From IMG/VR virus record IMGVR_UViG_3300045051_000720, positions 124,001-188,000 of that record: DNA of 64,000 nt. The stretch is one strand, 5' to 3'. How positions within the stretch are numbered: the first letter of the stretch is position 1; the number at the start of each line of letters is the position of its first letter. Below are positions 23,946-32,120 of this stretch, piece after piece. The translations under genes were made by a program, and so were the position numbers. The DNA comes from a virus. The notes below the pieces were generated by a model. It ran no database searches. It worked only from the letters and a program-made list of their open reading frames with translations, and had not been told where the DNA came from.

Positions 23946-24343
23946 TCCCCACCACCCTAGACGAGGCCGTCGATCAGATCATCGCCTCGATGTCCGAGGC
24001 CGCCAAGGCGGGCTGGCGTGCCTCCAAAGACGGGTATGCTGCGCGTCTGCATCGCGGCTTTGGTACCGCCCTCCGCAATGACTGGGGCCTCTGGTACAAC
24101 AAGACCCCCATTGCGCGGTGGTTCCAGTCATATGGGGTGCTCCATGCGGACGACCGCTCGGGGATCATCCTCGACGCCGTACACGCGCGCCTGAAGGGCC
24201 TCCCCTTCTCCATTGACGAACAGGCGGTCTACTACAAGGCGTGGTGGGCCAAGCGGGGGATGAACGCGGATGGCAGCCCGCGGACGGCGGTGAGGCGTCT
24301 GTTTGTCAAGAAGGACGGGTCGGTTACCGAGGACCCATCATGA
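23942..24343 (+). CDS. Hypothetical protein, 133 aa
   Basis: Coupled by ATGA. Contains LRNDWGLWYNKTPIARWF and HADDRSGIILDAVHARL, the latter resembling a small phage family found near head or replication genes. Function unknown. Confidence 0.6.
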   Translation: MIPTTLDEAVDQIIASMSEAAKAGWRASKDGYAARLHRGFGTALRNDWGLWYNKTPIARWFQSYGVLHADDRSGIILDAVHARLKGLPFSIDEQAVYYKAWWAKRGMNADGSPRTAVRRLFVKKDGSVTEDPS

Positions 24344-24507
24344 CCGACCACGTGTGCCGTCAACCGCAGACCTGCACCTGCTCCATTCAGGCCTTGGAGC
24401 CCGACGAGCAGTGTCCTATCCACGGCGCGGGCGAGTGGCCGCCGAGATGTGAGATCTGCGGACGGTTGATGCCATGGCCCAAGGAGGCCGAACCCCATGA
24501 CGACTGA
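24340..24507 (+). CDS. Cys-rich zinc-binding micro-protein, 55 aa
   Basis: Coupled by ATGA. Seven or more Cys/His ligands (CRQPQTCTC, QCPIHG, CEICGRLMPW) suggest one or two zinc sites. It overlaps the next gene by 11 bp. Confidence 0.6.
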   Translation: MTDHVCRQPQTCTCSIQALEPDEQCPIHGAGEWPPRCEICGRLMPWPKEAEPHDD

Positions 24508-24637
24508 CGTATGGACCCCCTATGCCCAACAGGGCCACGGCAAGGGCCATTCTCCCGTACCTGAGGCCGGGTTCTACGGAGCGTTGCTCATAGGCACGTG
24601 CCTGCTCGCGTGGGTGTTGCGCAAGATCCGGCGATGA
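24497..24637 (+). CDS. 46-aa membrane protein with PEP-CTERM-like tail
   Basis: A soluble N-terminal half with a His/Gly stretch (QQGHGKGHS) precedes PVPEAGFY, one hydrophobic helix (GALLIGTCLLAWVL) and the basic end RKIRR. This order (VPEP-like motif, membrane helix, Arg cluster) resembles a PEP-CTERM sorting signal, although A replaces the second P. It could equally be an ordinary single-pass phage membrane protein. Coupled by ATGA to the next gene. Confidence 0.6.
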   Translation: MTTDVWTPYAQQGHGKGHSPVPEAGFYGALLIGTCLLAWVLRKIRR

Positions 24638-24966
24638 GCTTTTTACCCAATCCTGTTCCATCGAAAGGGAGGTCTCGCTACCCTCGCTGGACCCTGCGTG
24701 ACGGCACCAAGGTGAGGGTCGAAGATATGAGCGACGCTCACGTCAAACGCGCGATAGTCTACCTCGAACGCAAGGCCCAAGAGCGGTGGCCCGATTTTGT
24801 GCGCGAGTGCAACGCGGCGATTGGGTGTTGGGATGAGCAGATGGGCGGGACGACGGGTGTTGAAGACGCCCTAGAGGACGCAAACGGATGGACCGTCTGT
24901 CTCCACCCCATGCACGAGCATCTGGTCGCCGAGGCTGAGCGGCGCGGGTTGGAGGTGGAGCGATGA
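24634..24966 (+). CDS. Hypothetical protein, 110 aa
   Basis: Start ATG 24634 overlaps the previous TGA. It reads RYPRWTLRDGTKVRVEDMSD then a helical region with YLERKAQERWPDFV. Unknown. Confidence 0.6.
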   Translation: MSFLPNPVPSKGRSRYPRWTLRDGTKVRVEDMSDAHVKRAIVYLERKAQERWPDFVRECNAAIGCWDEQMGGTTGVEDALEDANGWTVCLHPMHEHLVAEAERRGLEVER

Positions 24967-25148
24967 TCCCCACTGACATCCTCCGTACTGCCGATATCCT
25001 CCGTACCATGGCGGCACGCCGTCCCGACTATCCCGTTTACACGGTATGGAACGCGCTGGTCATCTATATCCCCGAGGACCAGTGGATGAGTGCGGTGGAG
25101 CGTTATGCCGATGCGCTGGTGCCGGACTGGAGGACCCTATGCGACTAG
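24963..25148 (+). CDS. Hypothetical protein, 61 aa
   Basis: Coupled by ATGA. Its tail overlaps the next gene by 10 bp. No motif. Confidence 0.55.
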   Translation: MIPTDILRTADILRTMAARRPDYPVYTVWNALVIYIPEDQWMSAVERYADALVPDWRTLCD

Positions 25149-25516
25149 CTATCATCGGGTTGCGCACCGCGACTGACTATGCCATCCTTGATGGGGTTAT
25201 GGCACGCCATTTTACCGCCCCGATGGGCAAACAAGACGATACGGTCGAGACCATCGTGACCGAGGTGATCAGCGGCGGGGCCGCAGGAGCAGACACCCTT
25301 GGCGCTCGCTGGGCTACTGAGCGCCAGATCAAGTTGACGGTGTTCAAGCCCGACTGGAACCGCTTCGGCAAGCGTGCGGGGTTCGTGCGCAACGAGGACA
25401 TCGTCGCGGCGGCGGATGTCGTGCTGGCGATTTGGGATGGCTCGTCAAAGGGCACCCAGAACAGCCTCTCTATCGCCAAGCGTCTCAAGAAGCCCACTAT
25501 CATCATCTACTCATGA
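25139..25516 (+). CDS. SLOG-family protein (YspA/DUF2493-like)
   Basis: 125 residues forming a Rossmann-like SLOG domain. It has LAIIGLRTATD, the glycine-rich ISGGAAGADTLGARWA, FKPDWNRFGKRAGFVRNEDIV, and VLAIWDGSSKGTQNSL. This is the DUF2493/YspA group of SLOG proteins, thought to bind nucleotides or nucleotide-derived ligands. In phages the role is unknown. The start ATG 25139 excludes an upstream extension that only shadows the preceding gene. Confidence 0.85.
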   Translation: MRLAIIGLRTATDYAILDGVMARHFTAPMGKQDDTVETIVTEVISGGAAGADTLGARWATERQIKLTVFKPDWNRFGKRAGFVRNEDIVAAADVVLAIWDGSSKGTQNSLSIAKRLKKPTIIIYS

Positions 25517-25578
25517 AACTCCCTTCCCATATCCTCAAGCAGGTCAAGTGGTTCGAGCATGGCACTATCCTCATTTGA
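25513..25578 (+). pseudogene. 5' fragment of a small gene split by the tnpB element
   Basis: ATG 25513 overlaps the SLOG gene's TGA, so a coupled gene should begin here (MKLPSHILKQVKWFEHG). The frame runs into the insertion and stops after 21 codons. A remnant ending LLAQLKTQCPEQA lies beyond the element at about 26836-26917. Whether the two pieces were one frame or two adjacent minigenes depends on the exact element ends. Confidence 0.5.
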
Positions 25579-25640
25579 CGTGAGTCAAACGCTGACATTC
25601 CCGCTTCACAGGCCCCACAGTCGGGGCCTCCCCGGGCGTA
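25560..25640 (-). ncRNA. Predicted right-end omega-RNA scaffold of tnpB
   Basis: On the - strand the 3' end of tnpB carries GGCCCC-ACAGTC-GGGGCC (25611-25628), a perfect 6-bp stem. TnpB guide RNAs normally overlap the end of tnpB and finish at the right end, so the scaffold's last hairpin is expected here. The extent is approximate. Confidence 0.45.
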
Positions 25641-26835
25641 TCTTTCCGGCGTGCCTGCCGGTAGTTTTCGGCCAGCAAGCTGGTCGAAGAAGTGTCTTGC
25701 GTACGAAACGCCATAGCGCGGATATTCCGCGCGGCGTTGACATCACGGTCGTGGGTTATACCACAGACGCATGTCCAGTTTCGGTCGGCGAGAGTCAAAT
25801 CGCGCTTGATGTGACCGCATTCGGAGCACGTCTTGGACGACGGCTCGAAGCGACCTATCACGCGGACATTGACGCCATACCACCTAGCCTTGTACTCGAT
25901 CTGACGGCGCAGTTCGCGCCATCCTGCGTCCTGAATCGACCTGTTCAGGGCTCGCCCGCGACGAGATGTCGTGAGCATATCCGACACCGACAGATCCTCG
26001 ATGCACAGCGTGGTGGCGTGGCTCTTGCGCACCAGATAGCTGGACACCTTATGGAGGTTGTCGTTGCGGATGAAAGAGATACGTTCGTGGGTCAAGGCTA
26101 CACGTTGCCGCGCCTTGTTCCGATTCGCCGAGCCCTTGACCTTGCGCGACAGGCGGCGTTGTCGAATCTGAAGGCGGCGCAGGTACCGCTTCAACGCGCG
26201 CGGGTTCTCGAACCGTTGACCATCGCTCGTCACGATCAAATCCTTGAGACCAAAGTCAAGACCAAGAGCATGGTTCTCCTCGGCGAGTGGCGGCGTAGGC
26301 TCTGTCAACCCATCCTCAACCAAGATCGAGACGTAGATCTTGCCCGTTGCAACGCGCGAGACGGTGGTAGTCTTGATCTCACCGTCAAAACGGCGGTTGA
26401 AGCACCCCTTGAGGCCCTCACGGAAGCCGATCAGACTCACACGCTGAGTGCCGAAGTCAACTTTGGTCTTCTGAGGCAGCTGAAAGGAGTCATGTTGACC
26501 TTTGGCCTTGAAACGCGGGAACGAGGCTTGCCGATTGAAAAAACGCGTAAAGGCGGCATCAAGGTTGCGCAATGCCGATTGCAGAGCTGCCGCGGGTACC
26601 TCCTCCAACCACTGCGTTTCTTCTCTCTCTTTCAACTCGGGCAGATGTGCCTGAAGCTCGTAAAGCGATACACTCACCCCCGCCTCCATATATCGCGCCG
26701 TTTTCTCGGCGAGAGCCCAGTTGTAAATCCAGCGGACGCAACCAAACACCTTAGCCAGTTTAACTTGCTGGTCGGGGGTGGGGTAGATACGGTAGCGGTA
26801 TGCTTTGAGCACGCTACGCTATACACCGAGCGTAA
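25568..26835 (-). mobile_element. tnpB-only IS200/IS605-family element
   Basis: Left end marked by the hairpin TACGCT-ATACACCG-AGCGTA (26815-26834) just before the tnpB start; right end near the tnpB stop. Single-strand transposition of this family leaves no target duplication, and none is seen. Ends are estimated within about 10 bp. Confidence 0.65.
25571..26812 (-). CDS. tnpB: TnpB RNA-guided nuclease of an IS605-type element
   Basis: 413 residues, GTG start. N-terminal helix-turn-helix region (YRYRIYPTPDQQVKLAK), then a complete RuvC triad: Asp in LGLDFGLKD, Glu in CIEDLSVSD, Asp in HDRDVNAARNI. The zinc finger between them has CSECG and CVCG. It would cut DNA under an omega-RNA guide made from the element's right end. 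No TnpA transposase is present, so this is an IS1341-like, tnpB-only unit that needs help in trans. It lies opposite to the surrounding operon and interrupts a small gene. Confidence 0.93.
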   Translation of the reverse strand: MLKAYRYRIYPTPDQQVKLAKVFGCVRWIYNWALAEKTARYMEAGVSVSLYELQAHLPELKEREETQWLEEVPAAALQSALRNLDAAFTRFFNRQASFPRFKAKGQHDSFQLPQKTKVDFGTQRVSLIGFREGLKGCFNRRFDGEIKTTTVSRVATGKIYVSILVEDGLTEPTPPLAEENHALGLDFGLKDLIVTSDGQRFENPRALKRYLRRLQIRQRRLSRKVKGSANRNKARQRVALTHERISFIRNDNLHKVSSYLVRKSHATTLCIEDLSVSDMLTTSRRGRALNRSIQDAGWRELRRQIEYKARWYGVNVRVIGRFEPSSKTCSECGHIKRDLTLADRNWTCVCGITHDRDVNAARNIRAMAFRTQDTSSTSLLAENYRQARRKDTPGEAPTVGPVKRECQRLTHVK

Positions 26836-26917
26836 CAGTGGCGATGGTAAAGGGATTGTAAAACGTATTGTTGAGCTGCTCGCCCAGCTCAAGACCCAAT
26901 GCCCCGAACAGGCTTGA
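26836..26917 (+). pseudogene. 3' fragment of the gene split by the tnpB element
   Basis: An open frame ending in GIVKRIVELLAQLKTQCPEQA and TGA 26915-26917, without a start codon of its own. It appears to be the far side of the interrupted small gene beginning at 25513 (or 25559). Confidence 0.45.
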
Positions 26918-26948
26918 CAGTCCGATTCAACTCCCCTAGACTGCTCCT
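26914..26948 (+). promoter_or_regulatory. Leaderless promoter
   Basis: TTGACA at 26914, 17-bp spacer with TTCAAC, TAGACT at 26937, six bases to ATG 26949. Confidence 0.75.
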
Positions 26949-27122
26949 ATGACCAATCGCGTTTGCCGCCGCCTTCGCAAGCTTTTGAATCTCCCTAGGG
27001 TCCCGAAGACCATGGGGACGGTTGACAGGCTGGCGTATAGAAACCTCAAGGCCAGATTCAAACGGTTGCCGGCACCCGCGCGCGCCATTTTCTTAGCCAA
27101 CCTCAAAACCCTCCAAGCATGA
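26949..27122 (+). CDS. Basic small protein, 57 aa
   Basis: Starts at the promoter-defined ATG and is coupled by ATGA to the next gene. Very Arg/Lys/Leu-rich (RVCRRLRKLLNLPRV), so possibly nucleic-acid binding. Unknown. Confidence 0.6.
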   Translation: MTNRVCRRLRKLLNLPRVPKTMGTVDRLAYRNLKARFKRLPAPARAIFLANLKTLQA

Positions 27123-27319
27123 ACCCCCAACCCAACCCCGAGATCGTCGAGGCCGTCGAGCAGATCGTCTCTACCATCGACATCATCGCGCTCAATCCGC
27201 GCATGTGGTATTCACTTGCCAAGGTTTATCGTACGGCGCTAGATGCCCTCGTGGCTGAAGGCTTCGCCCGCGAAGAGGCCATCACCATCCTGAGCCGCCA
27301 AGGGGCGGTGAAAGGCTGA
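27119..27319 (+). CDS. Hypothetical protein, 66 aa
   Basis: Coupled by ATGA. Mostly helical (ALDALVAEGFAREEAITIL). Unknown. Confidence 0.55.
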   Translation: MNPQPNPEIVEAVEQIVSTIDIIALNPRMWYSLAKVYRTALDALVAEGFAREEAITILSRQGAVKG

Positions 27320-27320
27320 T

Positions 27321-27566
27321 ATGACCGTCGCCGCCCTAATCAAGGCCCTCCAGAAGCAGGACCCCAAGGCCCACGTGATCCTGTCCAGCGATCCCGAGGG
27401 TAACCACCACTCGCCTCTCTACTCCGCCACTCCCGCCGTATGGGACGGCGAAGACCTCCGTCTGCGCGAATGGACGGATGACGATGTCTGCCTTGATCCT
27501 GACACGTGGAAGGCGATGAAGAGAGACCCCAAGATGCGCGCTATCCTTCTATCCCCCGAATCATGA
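27321..27566 (+). CDS. Conserved small phage protein, 81 aa
   Basis: MTVAALIKALQKQDPKAHV then LSSDPEGNHHSPLYS is the signature of a widespread small phage family of unknown function. Begins one base after the previous stop. Confidence 0.7.
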   Translation: MTVAALIKALQKQDPKAHVILSSDPEGNHHSPLYSATPAVWDGEDLRLREWTDDDVCLDPDTWKAMKRDPKMRAILLSPES

Positions 27567-28036
27567 TCCTCGAAGACGCTATTGCCACCCTCATCGAATC
27601 TGCCCGCGAGCACGGTCTCCCTTCGGAGACCACTAATGCGTTGGTTGCTGACCTCCGCAAGGCTGCCAAGGAGGAGGCCGCATCTCGCGATAAGGTTTCC
27701 GCCCCCAAGACGCGCCTTGTGGCATTTCTGCGCTCATCTGATCCGGTCGTCATCCGCGCGGCCGAAGCCGGGGTATTTATTGCCTCGGTTCCTGACGACG
27801 CCTCTACCGCAACCTATAGCGGACAGAGTCTTCTTGGCCGCCTGCGTTCCGCCATCACCGCTCATAACGACGCACCCAAGGGCAAGCGCAAGGCCAAGGT
27901 GGTTATCCAGACGTGGCAGCAAGCCTTCGCGCATCTTCGCCCAAAGACCATCAAAGCCTCAGGCAGTGTGATCGGCATCAAGCAGAAGGGTACCCCCGCC
28001 GAGGTCGTGGTCCTGACCAAAGAGGAGGTCAAATGA
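27563..28036 (+). CDS. Hypothetical protein, 157 aa
   Basis: Start ATG 27563 (ATGA overlap). Helical N terminus; basic centre (APKGKRKAKVVIQTW). Unknown. Confidence 0.6.
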   Translation: MILEDAIATLIESAREHGLPSETTNALVADLRKAAKEEAASRDKVSAPKTRLVAFLRSSDPVVIRAAEAGVFIASVPDDASTATYSGQSLLGRLRSAITAHNDAPKGKRKAKVVIQTWQQAFAHLRPKTIKASGSVIGIKQKGTPAEVVVLTKEEVK

Positions 28037-28194
28037 GCGCGCTTGGTCGCATGTTTTTTATTCTCATCGGCACAGCATACATATCAGTGTTCGTGGGGGC
28101 TTCGTGGGTCCCAATGTGGGTTGCCGTTGTTTGGGGCACGATTCTCGGTCTTGCGGCAGAACCCCTCGCCAAATGGGTAAGGGAGGGCGCATGA
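28033..28194 (+). CDS. Small membrane protein, 53 aa
   Basis: Two hydrophobic stretches (MFFILIGTAYISVFVGA and MWVAVVWGTILGLAA) predict two membrane helices. Coupled by ATGA at both ends to neighbours, including another membrane protein. Confidence 0.65.
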   Translation: MSALGRMFFILIGTAYISVFVGASWVPMWVAVVWGTILGLAAEPLAKWVREGA

Positions 28195-28391
28195 CCCCCG
28201 AGCGTAAGGCCGCATCGCGGTTGGGTTGGTTGCCGATTCTCGGCGCGATGTGGATCATCGTGTTCGTCTGCATCGTACCACCGATCTGGTATGTGTCTCT
28301 GCCTATCGCCCTTGTTTGCGGGATGATTCTAACCCATTACGAACCGGCGCTTTACCGCTGGGTCACCGCGCCCGAACGGGAGGTCAAATGA
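28191..28391 (+). CDS. Small membrane protein, 66 aa
   Basis: Two predicted membrane helices (WLPILGAMWIIVFVCIV and YVSLPIALVCGMIL) with charged ends. It forms a pair with the preceding membrane protein; they may act together. Confidence 0.65.
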   Translation: MTPERKAASRLGWLPILGAMWIIVFVCIVPPIWYVSLPIALVCGMILTHYEPALYRWVTAPEREVK

Positions 28392-28753
28392 GCCCTACAT
28401 CTCTGGTCCCCGTTGCCAAGCAAGACGCCCTGCGCGCCGCCGAGGTGATGCTGAAAGACGTAGACAAGCGCCGTGCGGCAGAACGCACCAAAACGATCCA
28501 CGGGGTTCTTGACACACGCCGTGTGCGTACCGGCTGGTTCAAGACCCGTCCCATCACGCCCGACGAGGCTGAGCGGCTTGTTGACCAGCCCCACGACATC
28601 TTCGATGACGATTGGCGCCTTGGTCTGTGGCGTCTTGAGTACGAAGGCAACAAAACCCTTGCAGAACGCCTTCAGGCCGCCGTTCAGCTCACCTGCGACG
28701 GTACCATCTGGCTCAACCTAGAGGAGGCGGCGGTGGTGCAGTCCTTTCTATGA
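28388..28753 (+). CDS. Hypothetical protein, 121 aa
   Basis: Coupled by ATGA. Charged, helical first half (RAAEVMLKDVDKRRAAER) and a WRLGLWRLEYEGN segment. Unknown. Confidence 0.6.
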   Translation: MSPTSLVPVAKQDALRAAEVMLKDVDKRRAAERTKTIHGVLDTRRVRTGWFKTRPITPDEAERLVDQPHDIFDDDWRLGLWRLEYEGNKTLAERLQAAVQLTCDGTIWLNLEEAAVVQSFL

Positions 28754-28926
28754 ACACCTACCCGATCATCGACGTAGACTGGGTCAGCATGGTCGAACCC
28801 CTCACGCCCGGCTGGGACGTGTGGGAGGTGGATGCTGTGCTAGACACGGGCGACACCATCCATGGGACCATCATTGGCGACGGGGTCAACTCGTTCGACA
28901 TCGAGTCGTTCACGCCGGATGAGTAA
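28750..28926 (+). CDS. Acidic small protein, 58 aa
   Basis: Coupled by ATGA; ends inside the next gene (ATGAGTAA). Beta-rich and acidic, with no basic patches. Unknown. Confidence 0.6.
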   Translation: MNTYPIIDVDWVSMVEPLTPGWDVWEVDAVLDTGDTIHGTIIGDGVNSFDIESFTPDE

Positions 28927-29374
28927 CCCCTATCCTCATCTGATCCGCGAGTACGCGGTCATTGACGAGATGGAGTACGACCGCCTCGGTAAGGCAGGTG
29001 TCCGTAAGCTCATGGCGGATGTAGAGGCAAAAGCCCGCGCGGTGGCCAAGCGGGTTGGCATCAAGCGCATCAAGGTTCGCGCCAAGAGGTGGGACTTGGA
29101 TGTGCTCTGCGGATTCACCGACTACCCCATGTACCTCTGCGGACCCGATGCGCCGCGCATCGAGACCGCGGCCGATGTGTTCAAGCACGTTTGGCATCTC
29201 AACAACCCTCGCGCGCGCTATGAGTGTGTGCTGGAGGACAAGGCCCTGTTCGACCAGAAGCGGCGTGAGTGGCTTGATGGGTTGGTAGCGCAGGCGCGCG
29301 CTGAGGGTATTGACTCCCTGCGTGAAACGTGGGCTCCCAACGTGATCGCTATGGTCAAGCGAAGGATGCGATGA
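28919..29374 (+). CDS. Hypothetical protein, 151 aa
   Basis: ATG 28919 lies in the 8-bp overlap with the previous gene. Lys/Arg-rich (AVAKRVGIKRIKVRAKRW). DVFKHVWHLNNPRARYECV is a distinctive segment I cannot place. Confidence 0.6.
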   Translation: MSNPYPHLIREYAVIDEMEYDRLGKAGVRKLMADVEAKARAVAKRVGIKRIKVRAKRWDLDVLCGFTDYPMYLCGPDAPRIETAADVFKHVWHLNNPRARYECVLEDKALFDQKRREWLDGLVAQARAEGIDSLRETWAPNVIAMVKRRMR

Positions 29375-29703
29375 ACCCCCTTCTCATCTGCTACCTCCTC
29401 GCCGTCCACTGGGTGGCGGATTTCGTGCTCCAGACCGACGAGATGGCGTTGAAAAAATCGACCTCCAACCGTTGGCTCACGGACCATGTGGCGGTCTATA
29501 CCTGTGCCCTAGCCTTCCTCACGCTCTCGCCGTGGTTCGCGCTTATCAATGGGTTTCTCCACTGGGGCACCGACTACGTCACCTCGCGCTGGACGACGCG
29601 GCTGTGGAAGGCCGAGCGGCGGCATGACTTTTTCGTCGCGATCGGTGTGGACCAGTTGGTTCACACCACTACGCTTGTGTTGACTGCCTATTGGTTTCTA
29701 TGA
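29371..29703 (+). CDS. DUF3307 membrane protein
   Basis: 110 residues matching DUF3307: YLLAVHWVADFVLQTDEMAL, then ALINGFLHWGTDYVTSR, then HDFFVAIGVDQLVHTTTL. It has three or four membrane helices with conserved His/Asp in HWVADF and GVDQLVH. Widespread in bacteria and phages; function unknown. Coupled by ATGA. Confidence 0.85.
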   Translation: MNPLLICYLLAVHWVADFVLQTDEMALKKSTSNRWLTDHVAVYTCALAFLTLSPWFALINGFLHWGTDYVTSRWTTRLWKAERRHDFFVAIGVDQLVHTTTLVLTAYWFL

Positions 29704-29960
29704 CCAAGACCCTCATCCTCCACCTCTGGCCCGCCAACAACATGGCCGAGCTGCTCGACGGCAAGACCACCGTGTTTATCGGCAACACGTGGGACTGGCA
29801 TCCCGGTTGTCACGGCACGACCCTTCGCTTGCGACGCAAGCTGGTTGACATCAAGTGGCCCGATTACGTGAGGGGGCCGCACGCAGTCGCCCAGATGATC
29901 GCCGAGCAGGTCGGCGCGCGGCTCAAGGTCAAGGTGTACAAGCGGGCGTGGAGGCGATGA
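29700..29960 (+). CDS. Hypothetical protein, 86 aa
   Basis: Coupled by ATGA. Trp-rich (NTWDWHPGCHG) with a basic C terminus. Unknown. Confidence 0.6.
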   Translation: MTKTLILHLWPANNMAELLDGKTTVFIGNTWDWHPGCHGTTLRLRRKLVDIKWPDYVRGPHAVAQMIAEQVGARLKVKVYKRAWRR

Positions 29961-29968
29961 TTCGGGCC

Positions 29969-30004
29969 TTGACACGCCTGTTCAACCCTGATAAGGTGTC
30001 GTCC
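29969..30004 (+). promoter_or_regulatory. Leaderless promoter for the GHKL-like gene
   Basis: TTGACA at 29969, 17-bp spacer with TTCAAC, TAAGGT at 29992, seven bases to ATG 30005. Confidence 0.75.
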
Positions 30005-31183
30005 ATGATCGTCTCTACCAACCCCGGCGTGCTTGACATGAGGGGGCTTAGGCTGTTTGGCTTATCGGCCAAGGTCAACGAGAACCCGCGCGGGATGTTC
30101 GGGTCTGGTCTCAAACATGCCGTCGCCATTCTACTGCGCACCGGCCATACCGTCACGCTGTACCGAGGGCTGGAGCGTCACGTCTTCGGCGTCAAGCCCA
30201 TCGAGATGCGTGGCAAGGACTTCAAGGTCGTCACGCTCGATGGCGAGGAGCTAGCCTTCGGCACCGATCTCGGGCCACATTGGACCGTCCCCATGGCCTA
30301 TCGCGAGATCCACTCGAACGCGCTGGACGAGAAGGGCGAGACCACCCGGATGACCGAGTACACCCCGCGCACCGACCAGACCGCCATCGTGGTCGAAGGG
30401 GCCGAATATGAACGGGCCTACAACCAGCGCGATCTCATCTTCCTGTCCACAACCCCCATCCTGTCCACTGACAAGCTGGACATCCACGCTGGGTCGAGCC
30501 GCTATGCCTACTATCGCGGCGTGCAGGTGTACGAGCTGCCGCGCCCGTCTCTGTACACCTACAACCTGCGCCACCTGTCCTTCGGGCTGACCGAAGACCG
30601 CACCCTCAAGGACTCGTGCGACATCCATTGGCGGGTCGCCGAGGCCGTGGCGCAGATCACCGATGAGACCTTCCTGCGCACCGCGCTCTTGGCTCCCGAG
30701 AGTGCATTCGAGCACATGATCGGAGGCTCGTGGTCCGAAGAGCCAACCGATGCCTTTGTTGCGGCTTATCGCACCCTGCGCGAGGCTGGTCACGCGGCAG
30801 ATTTGACCTCGTTGGCTAACGCCACCTATCTGCGCAAGCACAAGACCCTTCCCCTGCCCCCTCCGGTCACCCTAACCCGCATCCAACAGATGCAGCTCGA
30901 CAAGGCCATTGCGTTTTGTGTGCGAGCGGGCTGGACAGTCACCGATTACCCCATCGTGGTCGTCCCCCACGCCCATGGTAACCTGCTCGCGCTGGCGGAG
31001 GACGGTAAGATCGTCCTGACGATCCGGCTGTTCGACATGGGGGTCGCGGAGGTTGTCAATGCGCTTTTCGAGGAGTACACCCACCTCACCACGGGGTACC
31101 GCGACATGACGCGCGAGATGCAGTCGCATCTGATGCGTCAGGTGGTGTGTGCCAAAGCCGAGCTAGTCGGCGAGGTTCTATGA
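30005..31183 (+). CDS. GHKL-type ATPase-like phage protein
   Basis: 392 residues. LDMRGLRLFGLSAKVNENPRGMFGSGLKHAVAILLR near the start is typical of phage proteins with a GHKL (gyrase/Hsp90/histidine-kinase) ATP-binding fold, and REIHSNALDE resembles the N-box helix. The rest is unassigned. Two starts compete: ATG 30005, seven bases after a strong -10 box, and ATG 29957, which overlaps the previous stop and would add 16 residues. Both could be used (operon read-through versus the internal promoter). Role unknown; relatives occur in many large phages. Confidence 0.65.
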   Translation: MIVSTNPGVLDMRGLRLFGLSAKVNENPRGMFGSGLKHAVAILLRTGHTVTLYRGLERHVFGVKPIEMRGKDFKVVTLDGEELAFGTDLGPHWTVPMAYREIHSNALDEKGETTRMTEYTPRTDQTAIVVEGAEYERAYNQRDLIFLSTTPILSTDKLDIHAGSSRYAYYRGVQVYELPRPSLYTYNLRHLSFGLTEDRTLKDSCDIHWRVAEAVAQITDETFLRTALLAPESAFEHMIGGSWSEEPTDAFVAAYRTLREAGHAADLTSLANATYLRKHKTLPLPPPVTLTRIQQMQLDKAIAFCVRAGWTVTDYPIVVVPHAHGNLLALAEDGKIVLTIRLFDMGVAEVVNALFEEYTHLTTGYRDMTREMQSHLMRQVVCAKAELVGEVL

Positions 31184-31623
31184 CCCTCCTCTGGCCCATG
31201 CAACCCATCGAGCGCCATTTGACTCAACAAGCGGCCCATATCCCCGAGGAGGGGGTCTACCTCAAGTCGCGTCACGTCCACGATTTCGTCGGCCACACAT
31301 GGGTGGACAAAACCGGCGCGACCAAGACCTTCTGCATCGACGGTGGGCTGGACTACCAACGCCGCGTCGGCGACCTCGATCTCATCGACGCGGGCCGGGT
31401 GGTTGACTGGTCGATTTGGTCGGATGACGAGTTCGAGGTCTACCGGGACCACCTGCTCTGGGGCACCTATGGCCCCGATGGTGACCAACCCCTCCGCTGG
31501 GTCCCGCTCAAGGACTGTACGCTTGACCATCTCAAGGCCATCCAGAGGACCCAATCGCACATCGTTGGCACGATAGCCGAGAAGGTCGTGGACTGGTGGG
31601 TTAAGGAGAAGGAGGGGCTATGA
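31180..31623 (+). CDS. Conserved-looking phage protein, 147 aa
   Basis: Start ATG 31180 (ATGA). DLIDAGRVVDWSIWSDDEFEVYRDHLLWGTY is a strongly patterned acidic/aromatic region I have seen in large-phage proteins without assigned function. Confidence 0.6.
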   Translation: MTLLWPMQPIERHLTQQAAHIPEEGVYLKSRHVHDFVGHTWVDKTGATKTFCIDGGLDYQRRVGDLDLIDAGRVVDWSIWSDDEFEVYRDHLLWGTYGPDGDQPLRWVPLKDCTLDHLKAIQRTQSHIVGTIAEKVVDWWVKEKEGL

Positions 31624-32120
31624 CCTACGACCCCCACGTCTGGCTGGTATGGAGCCGGGAACACAACGCTTGGTGGCGACCCGCCGCGGCGGGGTATTGT
31701 ACCAGCGTGCTGGACGCCGGGCGCTTCACGCTTGAAGAGGCCACCGATCACTGCAATCTGCGCTCGCGCGTGGCTGGGGAACAAGACCCCGAGGTGATGA
31801 TCCATGTGGACGATGCCCTCAAGGGACCGCACGGGCTGGATGACTATGCGCAATGCCGAGAGTGGATAGATGAACTGGACCCCCTGCTATGGGTCCCACC
31901 CACCACCAAGACACCCGCGCAGCAGTTCCGCGAGCTGAAGGAAAGCAGCGAACGGTTCCGCTGCGAGGTGATCGACCTGCGTTGTGCCCTCACCCAAGCC
32001 GAAGCTGAACTACGTGTGGGCGATAAATACTCGGTCTTGGCTGCGCTCCAGACCATCCGAGACGCTCTCGCCGCACAGGTGCCGCGCGAACCGGCCAATG
32101 GGACGGGATGGAAAAGCTAA
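31620..32120 (+). CDS. Hypothetical protein, 166 aa
   Basis: Coupled by ATGA. The C-terminal third (FRELKESSERFRCEVIDLRC onward) looks like a coiled coil. N-terminal part aromatic-rich (WLVWSREHNAWW). Unknown. Confidence 0.6.
   Translation: MTYDPHVWLVWSREHNAWWRPAAAGYCTSVLDAGRFTLEEATDHCNLRSRVAGEQDPEVMIHVDDALKGPHGLDDYAQCREWIDELDPLLWVPPTTKTPAQQFRELKESSERFRCEVIDLRCALTQAEAELRVGDKYSVLAALQTIRDALAAQVPREPANGTGWKS

Noticed and set aside
25559-26917. A 452-codon + strand frame opposite the tnpB gene
   Set aside because: It is the mirror of a clearly recognisable TnpB; its product has no protein-like pattern and no promoter or coupled start.
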